41,389 nucleotides of DNA from Phycisphaerales bacterium (GCA_030748805.1 JASMLG010000064.1:1-41389), one strand, 5' to 3'; positions 1 through 7,818 are shown, counted from the stretch's first letter. The notes: a model not told the origin generated them from the letters alone. Numbers and translations: made by a program.

Positions 1-446
1 CTTCCGCTCGTTGAATTTTCGTAAGGAACGAGACCGTAGTTGCAGTGACCAGCCGCAACTTCACGAAATACACGTTCAATTGTTGGAACGCCGACGCAAG
101 AAACACTTGAACCAAAATGACGAATTGCAGCGATATGGCTGAACGACCCGTTGGGTGCAAGATGCGCAATTTTTAATGGTTGCTCAAGTTTGAAACTGCC
201 CGACATGAGTTCTCGGTAAATTGCTTCGATTGTTTTATCCGAAAGAGGACCTTCGTTTGCAGATAGAACTTTATCTAGAACTGCTCGTTCACGGTGAGGA
301 GCATATATAGGAGTGCTGGAATTTTGTTTTAATTTTCCTATTTCAACTACTATTTCAGCACGCTTAGAAAGTAAACCTATTAGTTTTTTATCTAAAATAT
401 CGATGTCTTTGCGCAGATTATCGATGCTTGGTGAATCGTAGACCAT
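1..446 (-). CDS. pheA: Bifunctional chorismate mutase/prephenate dehydratase, N-terminal part (runs off window)
   Basis: Phenylalanine biosynthesis: chorismate to prephenate to phenylpyruvate. Translating the minus strand from the ATG at 446 gives about 148 residues, open to the window edge. Residues about 8-80 look like an AroQ-type chorismate mutase helix bundle (IDNLRKDIDILDKKLIGLL, then KRAEIVVEIGKLK). Residues about 98-148 begin the prephenate dehydratase domain, with APNGSFSHIAAIRHFG and YGLVPYENSTSG matching the family's GP-GTFSH and P-ENS-G motifs. The C-terminal dehydratase half and any ACT domain lie outside the window. There is no Shine-Dalgarno before the ATG; a TATTCT hexamer sits 6 nt upstream, so the mRNA may be leaderless. 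Divergent from the protease gene at 538. Identity is secure from the two-domain order; extent is partial. Confidence 0.88.
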   Translation of the reverse strand, partial: MVYDSPSIDNLRKDIDILDKKLIGLLSKRAEIVVEIGKLKQNSSTPIYAPHRERAVLDKVLSANEGPLSDKTIEAIYRELMSGSFKLEQPLKIAHLAPNGSFSHIAAIRHFGSSVSCVGVPTIERVFREVAAGHCNYGLVPYENSTSG

Positions 447-452
447 ACTCTT

Positions 453-458
453 AGAATA
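453..458 (-). promoter_or_regulatory. Candidate -10 element of pheA (leaderless)
   Basis: On the minus strand TATTCT is followed by six bases and then the ATG at 446. No purine-rich ribosome site lies within the usual distance. If this hexamer is a -10 box, transcription would start at or next to the A of the start codon. No clear -35 is visible. Confidence 0.35.
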
Positions 459-492
459 CCTTGGAAACGCTAAACATGCTATATGGTTATTG

Positions 493-501
493 TGTTATGA
501 T
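493..501 (+). promoter_or_regulatory. Candidate extended -10 of the SppA/NfeD-like gene
   Basis: TGTTATGAT matches the extended -10 form TGnTATnAT and lies 36 nt before the chosen start at 538, leaving room for a short leader that carries the GGAG ribosome site at 528-531. No good -35 is seen, which extended -10 promoters do not need. Confidence 0.4.
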
Positions 502-537
502 TTTTGTAATGAGATAACAAATATTCTGGAGATATAT

Positions 538-1971
538 ATGAAACATAAAATAGTTGGCATTATCTTTTGTTTACTTTGTGGAGTTATTTATGCTGAACCA
601 GTTAATATAACTCTTAAAGATGGGACAAAGTGGTCTGGTGATATGGATCAGTTTATTACGGTTGAGGTTGAATTGAAGGGGCAGAAGAAGATATTTGAAG
701 GCGACTTAACAATAGTAAAAGATTCCTACATAGTCGTTGGAGAAGAATTTGTATTTATTTCAGATATCAAGAGCATCAAGCCAGTAAAAGAAACTACAGA
801 GTTGGCTCCCTTGGATGTGAATGATGAAGAAGTCGATTCGGTAGATGCGAGTGAAGATAAACATGAAGCTATAGAGCCAATTAAAAATGAAGAGGAACTT
901 CAAACTATTTGTGTTATTCCACTGACAGGCAGTGTTGGATTTGTTCTGGGTGAAAGCAATATGAAATCAAATTGGTTTGGAGGAGATCATTTAGAAGACA
1001 TGCTTAAGAGGGCAGAAAGGGCTAAAGCAGTAGAAGTGATTTTGGAAATAGATAGTCCAGGTGGCTTGGTGAAAGAGCGAAACTTAATCTGTGAAGTTAT
1101 TGATGAATACCGCGACAAATTTGTTATAACAGCATATCCTCATAACTCATTTAGCGCTGCTTCTACAATCGCACTGACATGTGACAAGTTGATTGCATCT
1201 CCAGATTCAAAAATAGGTGCAGCTGTAGTCATGAGTGGAGGTAATGCAGTTGATAAGAAATATGCATCAGCTGATGCAAGCATTGCTAGGACATATCTTG
1301 CAAATGCTGGAAGGTCTGGTGCGATAAGTGACGCATTTTCAATAGTAGAAGCGGAGTTGTGGTATAACAAGAACGATAATAAATTTTCTTCTAGGGAACA
1401 GGGTGAAAATAATGATTGGATTAGAATAGATGGTCCTAAAACCGTTTTGACTTTTGATTCTCAAGATTTGATTGATTTAAAGATAGCGAGTGATCGAACA
1501 AGTTCTCTTGAGATGCTATATAAAAACTTCTCAATTGAAAGTTACGCAAAACGCATGAACCGTTCAGTTGGTAATACAGCTAGGGACGCAGAAAGATTAG
1601 ACGAAGATATGCTGAAGTTTTTTGGAGTAAGTGCTCAAAATGATCTCGACTATTGGTTAGACGAATTTGAGAGAGCTCTTCTAATTACCCCAAGAGACGA
1701 TAATGCTTGGGCTTTCATCAAGAAAACTGAAAGGGAGTTAAGAAAAGAAGTTACACGTATGAAGAAGGAGGCCAAAGATATTTTGGAAAATGATGAAAAG
1801 GAGAGATACGATTTTAGTATTTCTCTTAGGATTCTTGACGCGTTGAAAATAGTTAAAACTAGAGGTGAAGTCATTTTAGATCTAGACAAGGTGTTTGATA
1901 ACGTATCTATTGTTAGGTTGAACGTTGATATTATTCTGGAAACCCTCGTGAAATCTGGTTTTAGCCATTAG
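538..1971 (+). CDS. Secreted ClpP/crotonase-fold serine protease, SppA/NfeD-like
   Basis: A 477-residue protein starting at the ATG at 538, chosen over an in-frame ATG at 490 because it has GGAG 6 nt upstream and begins directly with a signal peptide (MKHKIVGIIFCLLCGVIYA). Residues about 20-85 form a small beta-rich region, followed by an acidic linker (about 90-120). Residues about 125-260 carry the protease fold: EIDSPGG, then FSAASTIALTCDKLIASPD and KIGAAV, comparable with the PGG and GARAAS-AG motifs of NfeD/SppA proteases. Ser209 (of SAAS) is the likely nucleophile. The C-terminal 200 residues are charged and helical and I do not recognise them. No NfeD membrane domain follows, so this is not a standard NfeD. 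Probably acts in the periplasm on membrane or signal peptides (inferred). Confidence 0.68.
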   Translation: MKHKIVGIIFCLLCGVIYAEPVNITLKDGTKWSGDMDQFITVEVELKGQKKIFEGDLTIVKDSYIVVGEEFVFISDIKSIKPVKETTELAPLDVNDEEVDSVDASEDKHEAIEPIKNEEELQTICVIPLTGSVGFVLGESNMKSNWFGGDHLEDMLKRAERAKAVEVILEIDSPGGLVKERNLICEVIDEYRDKFVITAYPHNSFSAASTIALTCDKLIASPDSKIGAAVVMSGGNAVDKKYASADASIARTYLANAGRSGAISDAFSIVEAELWYNKNDNKFSSREQGENNDWIRIDGPKTVLTFDSQDLIDLKIASDRTSSLEMLYKNFSIESYAKRMNRSVGNTARDAERLDEDMLKFFGVSAQNDLDYWLDEFERALLITPRDDNAWAFIKKTERELRKEVTRMKKEAKDILENDEKERYDFSISLRILDALKIVKTRGEVILDLDKVFDNVSIVRLNVDIILETLVKSGFSH

Positions 1972-1990
1972 AATTGTTTGTATAAAGCCA

Positions 1991-2020
1991 CACAGAGGCG
2001 GGAAAACCCTAACCTCTGTG
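1991..2020. terminator. Hairpin between convergent genes, possible bidirectional terminator
   Basis: An 8-bp perfect stem, CACAGAGG (1991-1998) with CCTCTGTG (2013-2020), encloses a 14-nt loop in which GGG and CCC can pair further. It lies between the 3' ends of the protease gene (1971) and the minus-strand sigma gene (2050). No clean T tract follows on either strand, so a simple intrinsic terminator is not certain; it could be a protective 3' structure. Confidence 0.45.
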
Positions 2021-2049
2021 CGGACGGGGGATGGACGTGTTAAGAATGT

Positions 2050-2571
2050 TTAAGCAGAATATTTCATGTCTTCTGAATTGGCGTATTCTTTAAGTTTGTT
2101 AATGCCTCGATACTTCCAGTTGTTTACAGTTGAAACAGGAACACCAAGTGAAGCAGATGCTTCTTCGTAACTAAGCCCTTCGCAAACAACAAGACGTACC
2201 GCGTCACGTTCATGTGAAGGTAGATTTTTTAATGCTTCAGTAATTTCATTACTTGACCAGCGTTGTTCTTCGTTCTGGTTTTTACGAAGGTCGCGGATTG
2301 CTTCTTCACGTTGCGAATCAATGTATTGATTTTTACGCTGGTCTTTGTTGTAACGTCGCTTGATTAGATTATCAGCAATCTTAATTAAGTAACTTGAAGT
2401 GATCGTTTTTTCTTCAAGTGCTTTTACTTGAAGTAAACGGGTAAATACTTCTTGAGCAATATCTTCAGCAGCGTTTGGCGAAAGTGACTTTCTTGTAAAG
2501 CAATAAACGCGTTTGTAATATGCGTCGAAGAGTTCAAGAACTAGATTGGCTCTGGTTGTGGTTACTGGCAC
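2050..2571 (-). CDS. ECF-type RNA polymerase sigma factor
   Basis: A 173-residue sigma-70 family protein of ECF size. Region 2 is at residues about 10-75 (FDAYYKRVYCFTRK, then AAEDIAQEVFTRLL); region 4 is at about 115-165 (LKNLPSHERDAVRLVVCEG, then SYEEASASLGVPVSTVNNW), a typical helix-turn-helix binding the -35 element. Region 3 is absent as expected. Two GTG codons are candidates: at 2580 the Shine-Dalgarno AAGGAG overlaps the start itself, whereas the GTG at 2571 sits 8 nt downstream of it, so 2571 is preferred. No anti-sigma gene is adjacent; the neighbours are a protease (convergent) and a small membrane protein (divergent). The 5' leader is unusually rich in hairpins, hinting at post-transcriptional control. 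Confidence 0.87.
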   Translation of the reverse strand: MPVTTTRANLVLELFDAYYKRVYCFTRKSLSPNAAEDIAQEVFTRLLQVKALEEKTITSSYLIKIADNLIKRRYNKDQRKNQYIDSQREEAIRDLRKNQNEEQRWSSNEITEALKNLPSHERDAVRLVVCEGLSYEEASASLGVPVSTVNNWKYRGINKLKEYANSEDMKYSA

Positions 2572-2598
2572 GTCAGTCACTCCTTGGTCAAGCGGCTT

Positions 2599-2719
2599 GC
2601 AACTTTCGTAGTTGCGTCATCCGAGGCTTTTACAAGACCCAGTTGTGCCAACGTGGCACTCTGGGAGCAGTTCTTGTTTGTTTCCTTGAACTGCTGGTGT
2701 CTCTATTCAGGGAGACACC
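2599..2719 (-). ncRNA. Highly structured leader (or independent RNA) upstream of the ECF sigma gene
   Basis: Four hairpins occupy 121 nt. GCAACT/AGTTGC is at 2599-2615 (6 bp, 5-nt loop). An interrupted stem at 2638-2665 has outer CCCAG/CTGGG and inner TGCCA/TGGCA. AGCAGTTC/GAACTGCT is at 2666-2695 (8 bp), and GGTGTCTC/GAGACACC at 2696-2719 (8 bp). The last three abut with no spacer base. All pairs are Watson-Crick, so the strand cannot be told from G-U pairs; minus is chosen because the region would be the 5' UTR of the sigma gene. I do not recognise a known riboswitch or RNA family. Confidence 0.5.
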
Positions 2720-2732
2720 TTTCTGATTCCAA

Positions 2733-2763
2733 ATTGTCAATAACAATGTGTAAAACTACACAT
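2733..2763. promoter_or_regulatory. Two inverted repeats, possible operator in the ECF sigma/small membrane protein intergenic region
   Basis: ATGTGTA-AAAC-TACACAT (2746-2763) is a perfect 7-bp inverted repeat with a 4-nt centre, the size of a dimeric repressor site. It is preceded by ATTGT-CAATA-ACAAT (2733-2747), overlapping by two bases. On the minus strand the second repeat contains TTGACA, a perfect -35 hexamer, although no good -10 lies 17 nt downstream of it. The location between two divergent genes suits a control region. Confidence 0.4.
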
Positions 2764-2883
2764 CGCTATTCCTTCTACGTCAGATATTCGTATTTGTGAA
2801 CGTATTTGTTCAATAAAAGGCGAAAAGTTTCGTCTCAATGTATGCTACGCCACTTAAACGAAGTTTTTGGAGAAAAAATCATC

Positions 2884-3174
2884 ATGACACAGTCAAATAA
2901 GCGCAAACATGCGAAAAATACCGCACATCATTCATCTAAGACAAAGTCGAAAACGTCAGGAAGTCACACTTTGCGTGTTTTCATGATGTATTTTGTGATT
3001 TTTGGGACAATCCTCGCTTTTATTGGTTTAATGGGTGACGACGGTCTACCCGGCTCAAACTGGTTTATATGGTCACTTGTTGTTATTAACTTCGTGATAT
3101 CATTAATTGCAACTGCATCACATATAAAGGGCGGTAAGAAAACCAAAATTGATGAAATCTCAGAAAAGTGGTGA
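2884..3174 (+). CDS. Small two-helix membrane protein, unknown function
   Basis: A 96-residue protein. The ATG at 2884 was chosen over an upstream in-frame start at 2806 because GGAG lies 11 nt before it and the upstream segment overlaps the intergenic control region. Residues 1-30 are a basic Lys/His/Ser/Thr tail; residues about 31-50 and 60-79 are hydrophobic and probably span the membrane, joined by a short loop (GDDGLPGSN). The end is charged. It ends 4 nt before the saccharopine-dehydrogenase-like gene, so it is probably co-transcribed with it. I do not recognise a family. Confidence 0.62.
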   Translation: MTQSNKRKHAKNTAHHSSKTKSKTSGSHTLRVFMMYFVIFGTILAFIGLMGDDGLPGSNWFIWSLVVINFVISLIATASHIKGGKKTKIDEISEKW

Positions 3175-3178
3175 TTAG

Positions 3179-4327
3179 ATGGCTTTAAACGCAGTTGTCT
3201 TTGGAGCAGGAATGGTTGGCTCGGTTATTGCTGAGGACTTACGGGACAGCTCATTCAATGTGACTATAGTCGATAAGTCGGAAACTGCTCTAGGTAGAAT
3301 TGCTGAACGTTCTAATGGTGAAATCTCAATTCACGAAGCAGATTGTAGTGACCAAGAAATAATCTCTTCATTAGCGGGGAATGCAGATATTGTATTTGGC
3401 GCTTTGCCAAGCTGGCTTGGCTTAAGCGCATTAGAGACAGTTATAAAGTCGGGTAAGCCATATTGTGACATCTCATTTATGGCAGAAGACCCTCGAAAAT
3501 TTGATCAACTTGCAAAAGAGCATGGCGTAACTTGTATTGTTGATTTTGGTGTTGCGCCCGGAATGAGCCATCTTCTTTGTTCTCATGCAGTTCACCTATT
3601 GGACTCTTGTAATCGGTTGGACATCGTTGTTGGTGGACTTCCTATCGAGAGAACTTGGCCATGGGAATACAAGGCACCATTTAGTCCACGAGATGTAATT
3701 GAAGAATATATAAGACCAGCAAGATTAGTAGAACATGGTCAATTAGTTGTTCGAGAAGCTTTGAGTGAATGTGTTCTAATCGATCTTCCAGGTGTTGGGA
3801 CTCTTGAGGCATTTAATTCTGATGGTTTAAGAACGTTGTGCGATACATTAAATGTTCCATTTATGAAAGAACGAACCCTTAGATACCCAGGACACGCAGA
3901 AATGATGCGAACCTTCCGTGCTGGTGGTTTTTTCAATACTGACACAATTGAAATCGCCGAACATCAGGTTCGACCAATAGACATGACATCTAAAATTTTG
4001 ATTGATGGTTGGAAGTATGAACAAGGTGAAGCAGATCTAACTGTTATGAGAGTCGAAGCCGAGGGCAAACTTGGTGAAGAACACGTCTTGATTTACTGGG
4101 ATCTGCTTGATTATTACGACTCAGCAAAAGACCAATCAAGTATGGCAAGGACTACTGGTTTTCCAGCAGCAGCAATGGGTCGTATGATTGCGGATAAAAC
4201 AATTGACATTCCGGGAGTTCACCCACCAGAAACTTTTGGAGGAAATGATTTAGTCGTACAGCGACTTATGTCTGAACTTGAAGAAAGAGAAGTTCAATTC
4301 CAAAAAGTGATTGAGACAGTTCGATGA
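3179..4327 (+). CDS. Saccharopine dehydrogenase family protein (lysine dehydrogenase-like)
   Basis: A 382-residue NAD(P)-dependent dehydrogenase. The N-terminal Rossmann motif VVFGAGMVGSVIA (residues 6-18) and the following VTIVDKSE acidic strand end bind the dinucleotide. The middle segment (YCDISFMAEDP, then CIVDFGVAPGMSHLL) is typical of the saccharopine dehydrogenase/L-lysine 6-dehydrogenase group, as is the later RYPGHAEMM. The family oxidises or forms saccharopine or lysine-type amino acids; the substrate here cannot be read from sequence. The start at 3179 overlaps nothing and follows the previous stop by 4 nt. Its end overlaps the next gene by 4 nt (ATGA), so the two oxidoreductases are translationally coupled and probably act in one pathway. 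Confidence 0.8.
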   Translation: MALNAVVFGAGMVGSVIAEDLRDSSFNVTIVDKSETALGRIAERSNGEISIHEADCSDQEIISSLAGNADIVFGALPSWLGLSALETVIKSGKPYCDISFMAEDPRKFDQLAKEHGVTCIVDFGVAPGMSHLLCSHAVHLLDSCNRLDIVVGGLPIERTWPWEYKAPFSPRDVIEEYIRPARLVEHGQLVVREALSECVLIDLPGVGTLEAFNSDGLRTLCDTLNVPFMKERTLRYPGHAEMMRTFRAGGFFNTDTIEIAEHQVRPIDMTSKILIDGWKYEQGEADLTVMRVEAEGKLGEEHVLIYWDLLDYYDSAKDQSSMARTTGFPAAAMGRMIADKTIDIPGVHPPETFGGNDLVVQRLMSELEEREVQFQKVIETVR

Positions 4328-5388
4328 CTAACTTAGGCATGATTGGTGCGGGAATGATTGCCAACGTTCACGCCAAGGCAATCAAGTCAGTTGGGACAAT
4401 AATAGCAGTTCATGATCCTAGAGAAGAAAGGGCAAAGAAATTCGCCGAGGAACATTCTTGCGAAGTATTGGATAACGCTGAGTTATTTTCAAGAGAGGAT
4501 ATCGATGGGGTAGTAATAGCCGTTCCAAATGATAGGCATGCTGAAATCGCAGTTGGGGCTTTAAACTCTGGTAAACATGTTTTGTTAGAGAAACCAATGG
4601 CGTTGTCACTGTCTGAATGTGATCAAATAATTAGTGCTAGGAATAAATCGAACAAACAATTACAGATGGGCTTTGTTTGCAGATATTCTCCTGCGTCTCT
4701 GAAAACGAAACAAATAATTGAAAGTGGATTGATAGGTGACGTGCAGCATGTAAATGCAACACTCCTTCGACAGCGCGGTATCCCCGGCTTAGGTGGATGG
4801 TTTACAACTAAGAAAAGAAGTGGTGGTGGGTGTTTGATTGACATTGGGGTTCACTTAATCGATTTGGTTATGCATTTAACTTCAAAAAGAACACCTGTTA
4901 GTGCTAGGGGGAAATGTACACAACTATTCACAACCGAAACATACTCCTACGATGAAATGTGGTCTATGCCTGTTGAAGGAGGTACTTTTGATGTCGAAGA
5001 TAGAGTAAGCGCTCTACTTGCAGATGCAAGTGGAACGACTTTTCAATTTGATGTTTCTTGGGCAACGCACATTCCTGAAAACACAGTGAAAGATGGTCTA
5101 ATCATAGAAGGCAGTAAAGGATCTCTAATTGTTGACTTATGGTCCAATGAACTTATTTATGGATTCTCTGATGGAGGGGTACCAAAATCAAAAACGATAT
5201 CTTTTGATGTAACTGATTCATGGGACGATGCTTTTGAAGGGGAACATCTAGCATTTGCAAGCGCAATCAAGAATGGCAAACTCGACAATGGTGCTGGAAC
5301 TGCAGAGGATGGTCGTTTGGTTCAGTCAGTGGTAGAGTTAATATACGAGTCCGACAAACAAAACCGCGAAACAAAATTGCAGCGATAG
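4324..5388 (+). CDS. Gfo/Idh/MocA family oxidoreductase
   Basis: A 354-residue protein of the family's usual length. The Rossmann motif GMIGAGMIANVHAKA is at residues 5-19, the EKP motif (VLLEKPMALS; 89-91) carries the catalytic lysine, and DIGVHLIDL (173-181) is the substrate-side Asp/His motif. The family oxidises or reduces sugars, inositols and similar cyclic polyols with NAD(P). The four-base ATGA overlap with the preceding gene indicates coupling. The substrate is unknown. The gene converges on the lipoprotein gene at 5421. Confidence 0.88.
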   Translation: MTNLGMIGAGMIANVHAKAIKSVGTIIAVHDPREERAKKFAEEHSCEVLDNAELFSREDIDGVVIAVPNDRHAEIAVGALNSGKHVLLEKPMALSLSECDQIISARNKSNKQLQMGFVCRYSPASLKTKQIIESGLIGDVQHVNATLLRQRGIPGLGGWFTTKKRSGGGCLIDIGVHLIDLVMHLTSKRTPVSARGKCTQLFTTETYSYDEMWSMPVEGGTFDVEDRVSALLADASGTTFQFDVSWATHIPENTVKDGLIIEGSKGSLIVDLWSNELIYGFSDGGVPKSKTISFDVTDSWDDAFEGEHLAFASAIKNGKLDNGAGTAEDGRLVQSVVELIYESDKQNRETKLQR

Positions 5389-5400
5389 TCACATATTGCT

Positions 5401-5417
5401 AACAGAAAGGGTCTGTT
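5401..5417. terminator. Weak hairpin between convergent genes
   Basis: AACAGA (5401-5406) pairs with TCTGTT (5412-5417) around a 5-nt loop in the 32-nt gap between the Gfo/Idh gene and the TlpA-like gene. The stem is short and AT-rich and no long T tract follows, so its terminator role is tentative. Confidence 0.3.
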
Positions 5418-5420
5418 TCG

Positions 5421-6542
5421 TTATTCGTCGACGTTTGCGACTGTTGCTTGATATTCATCCAGAGTTGCTCTGATAGAGTCGGACATTGGACCACCCTCAG
5501 CATGTTCAACAGCTTTTTCTTGCCACGCAATTGCTTTGTATGTTTCACCCTGTTCCCAGTAACAACGTGCAACAGTATCTAGAATCATCGAATCCTTATT
5601 ATCAGTGAGTTCACTAGCACGCAGTGCAACTCTTAGTGCAAAATCAAGATTCTGTAATTCAGCAGGTGTTTCATCCACAATTCCCCAAGCAATTGAGTTA
5701 AGAGCTGTGGGGTTATCCCAGTCAGATTGGATCATTGTTTCTGCCCATTCATAAGCTGCACCTTTGTCCTTCTTTCCAGTGAGCAGGGCGTCAAACTTCA
5801 TCGAAGCTAGTTGAGGGTTTTCTCCAAATTGAGATACGAAGTTGTCAATTGACGCAATCCAACCATCCCAGTCCTGATTTTCCATTGCCGTTCTGTATGT
5901 GCTACGCAATTCTCTCATCGCATTTTTTTGAATTGCCGCTTTCTTAAACTCTTCTGCTGCAGCGGTTAGATCCCATGAGCCCTCGACGATTTCTGCTAGT
6001 GGCTCATCCATATTCATCGGATGTCCTATCCATGCAACCTTTCCGTTTGCATCTACTATAAATGCAGTTGGGATACCGTTTTGTCCTGCTGCTTCCATGT
6101 AAACTTTGGACGTACTACGGTCTGGGTCAACTGCAACTGTGTAACGCATTCTGTCCCAATTAAGTTTCTCGTCTTTTTTATTTGTCTGAGTAAGGAACTC
6201 TGTAACTGTTTTGAGTTCTTTTTCACTTGATACGCCTGTGAATTTGACAGTATCTCCGTACTTGTCTTGCAAACTACTTAAATGCGGCATCGAACTTATG
6301 CAATGTCCACACCAAGTTGCCCAAAACTCCATTACATAAACCTGTCCATCTTCAAATGTTTCAAATGAGTCACCCTTGACCCAGTGGTCTATTGATATTG
6401 CAGGTGCGTTATCACCAATCGCAAGCGATGCAGGTGCAGGTGGTGTAGCTGCATCTGTTTCAGCAGTTGTTTGTGGTGTTTCACATCCGACAAGAGAAAA
6501 AATGGTTAATCCAGAAAGAGTTAATGTAATAATTGATTTCAT
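5421..6542 (-). CDS. TlpA-like thioredoxin-fold lipoprotein with C-terminal repeat region
   Basis: A 373-residue exported lipoprotein: the signal peptide ends in a lipobox SLVGC with Cys20 as the lipidated residue, followed by a Pro/Ala/Thr linker. Residues about 40-180 form a TlpA/AlkyI-type thioredoxin domain with the redox motif WCGHC (Cys78, Cys81) and the cis-proline region GIPTAFIVDANGKVAW. Residues about 190-373 are helical and TPR-like (LRVALRASELTDNKDS, then LDTVARCYWEQGETYKAI). It probably reduces or isomerises disulphides, or handles reductant, at the periplasmic face. AGGAG lies upstream of the start. Such thioredoxin-TPR lipoproteins are common in Planctomycetota (general knowledge). 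Confidence 0.82.
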   Translation of the reverse strand: MKSIITLTLSGLTIFSLVGCETPQTTAETDAATPPAPASLAIGDNAPAISIDHWVKGDSFETFEDGQVYVMEFWATWCGHCISSMPHLSSLQDKYGDTVKFTGVSSEKELKTVTEFLTQTNKKDEKLNWDRMRYTVAVDPDRSTSKVYMEAAGQNGIPTAFIVDANGKVAWIGHPMNMDEPLAEIVEGSWDLTAAAEEFKKAAIQKNAMRELRSTYRTAMENQDWDGWIASIDNFVSQFGENPQLASMKFDALLTGKKDKGAAYEWAETMIQSDWDNPTALNSIAWGIVDETPAELQNLDFALRVALRASELTDNKDSMILDTVARCYWEQGETYKAIAWQEKAVEHAEGGPMSDSIRATLDEYQATVANVDE

Positions 6543-6587
6543 TTTTAGGGCTCCTTATCCTCTAAAGTTTCCCAGAGTGTAGCGTTA

Positions 6588-7346
6588 TTATGAGGGGGCT
6601 GCAGCAAGAATAGTTGTAGCAACGATGTCGTAGACAGCGTGAGTAGCCGCAGCAATGCCAAAACCGCGTGTTACGTAGAGAATACCTAGGTAAAGACCTG
6701 CAATACCAAAGAAAAATAAAGAAATAGCTGAAAGTGATCCAGCGTTAGGTAAGTCATGGTAAAGGGCAAATAGGATTGATGAAATGATGACCCCAATGGT
6801 TAATCCGGCTAGTTCGGATTGTTTGAAGAAACTGCAAACAACTGTATGCACAAGTGCAATTATCAACATTCTGAACACCAGTTCTTCGTAGAGTCCAGCA
6901 CCTATGCTCACTGCAATTTTGTCGAAATCACTTAGTCCCGCAACAGGCGAATTACTTGCGACTGCTGAGAGCCCCCCCAGAACAGCACCGAATAGTAGGA
7001 GAGGGATAGCACACACAATAGATTCAATTGCCATGTACACAAGGATTTTTAATTTAATAACCCATCTATTTCCAACAACAATATGCCAAATTAAGAAAAT
7101 AGTAAGAATAGCGATTCCACCAAGCCAAAGCCCTTTTGTTGGAGGCATATCGAATTGTTCGAAGAAACGGACAAGGTGATCATGTGCTTTAATTTGAATG
7201 TTTTTATCAGTCGAATAAAGCGCAAACTCATAGAAGAGAATTAACGGAAGTAAGAACAACAAAACATAAAGTGGTTCGCGAGAGAGTTCGCTATATCTTT
7301 GTTTGCTTGCATTGCTTTGTTTTGCGAATCGAATTGGCTGTGCCAT
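6588..7346 (-). CDS. CPBP family intramembrane metalloprotease (CAAX protease-like)
   Basis: A 252-residue polytopic protein with about six to seven hydrophobic segments. The diagnostic EExxxR motif is YEELVFR (Glu154, Glu155, Arg159) and the second metal/catalytic motif is FALYHDLPN (His197). The family includes type II CAAX prenyl endopeptidases and bacteriocin-immunity/processing proteases in the inner membrane; the substrate is unknown. There is no Shine-Dalgarno, and a TATCAT hexamer sits 7 nt upstream of the ATG at 7346, so it may be a leaderless transcript. It lies 45 nt upstream of the TlpA-like lipoprotein gene on the same strand. Confidence 0.83.
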   Translation of the reverse strand: MAQPIRFAKQSNASKQRYSELSREPLYVLLFLLPLILFYEFALYSTDKNIQIKAHDHLVRFFEQFDMPPTKGLWLGGIAILTIFLIWHIVVGNRWVIKLKILVYMAIESIVCAIPLLLFGAVLGGLSAVASNSPVAGLSDFDKIAVSIGAGLYEELVFRMLIIALVHTVVCSFFKQSELAGLTIGVIISSILFALYHDLPNAGSLSAISLFFFGIAGLYLGILYVTRGFGIAAATHAVYDIVATTILAAAPS

Positions 7347-7353
7347 AGTTGCA

Positions 7354-7359
7354 ATGATA
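7354..7359 (-). promoter_or_regulatory. Candidate -10 of the CPBP protease gene (leaderless)
   Basis: TATCAT on the minus strand (5/6 to TATAAT) ends 7 nt before the ATG at 7346. A start site seven or eight bases downstream would fall on the start codon. No ribosome site is present. Confidence 0.38.
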
Positions 7360-7395
7360 CCTCACCACCGAATATTCCGAATTTTAGTCACACTA

Positions 7396-7665
7396 TTAAG
7401 CTTGTTTTAATTCGAGAAGTTGGCGAGAAAAACGACTCTTTCGACGTGCAGCAGTATTCTTGTGCAATGTGCTAGTACACGAGATTTTGTCAACCAGTCC
7501 ACAGAATTTATTGAACTCTGTCTCAGCTAATGAGGCATCTTTTGCTGCAATTGCATCTAGGAATGATTTGGATTGTTCTTTAATACGACGCTTTCGCCAG
7601 TGGTTTACTGAACGGCGTTTTGCGTTTTGTCGAACATCTTTTTTAGCTGAGTGTGATTGTGGCAC
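7396..7665 (-). CDS. rpsT: 30S ribosomal protein S20
   Basis: An 89-residue, very basic protein that binds 16S rRNA. The N-terminus PQSHSAKKDVRQNAKRR and the later LHKNTAARRKSRFSRQL match bS20, whose C-terminal HKN-A-RKKSRL motif is diagnostic. The start is GTG at 7665, preceded by GGAG 7 nt upstream; a longer reading frame from 7710 would add a non-homologous leader. A non-AUG start is notable because E. coli rpsT uses UUG and is translationally self-limited (known); whether this one is regulated is inferred only. It ends about 50 nt upstream of the CPBP protease gene on the same strand. Confidence 0.92.
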   Translation of the reverse strand: MPQSHSAKKDVRQNAKRRSVNHWRKRRIKEQSKSFLDAIAAKDASLAETEFNKFCGLVDKISCTSTLHKNTAARRKSRFSRQLLELKQA

Positions 7666-7818
7666 AATGATTCTCCGATAATTAGTGACCCCTAGCACAG
7701 GGGCGAACACGGCATTATCCCAAAATCTATCAGGAAGTCAACCCGTACGAAGGACTTTGACATAGCGATAAAGGCCATGCTGTGGTACTCTTTCCCTCCT
7801 TGCATGATAAAAGTCCAT

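Noticed and set aside
1991..2020. Standard rho-independent terminator
   Set aside because: The stem is good, but neither strand shows a T tract after it, so it was kept only as a tentative terminator.
2520..2799. Two plus-strand frames of about 70 codons over the ECF leader
   Set aside because: They cross the hairpin chain, overlap the sigma gene start and show no protein-like conservation or ribosome site.
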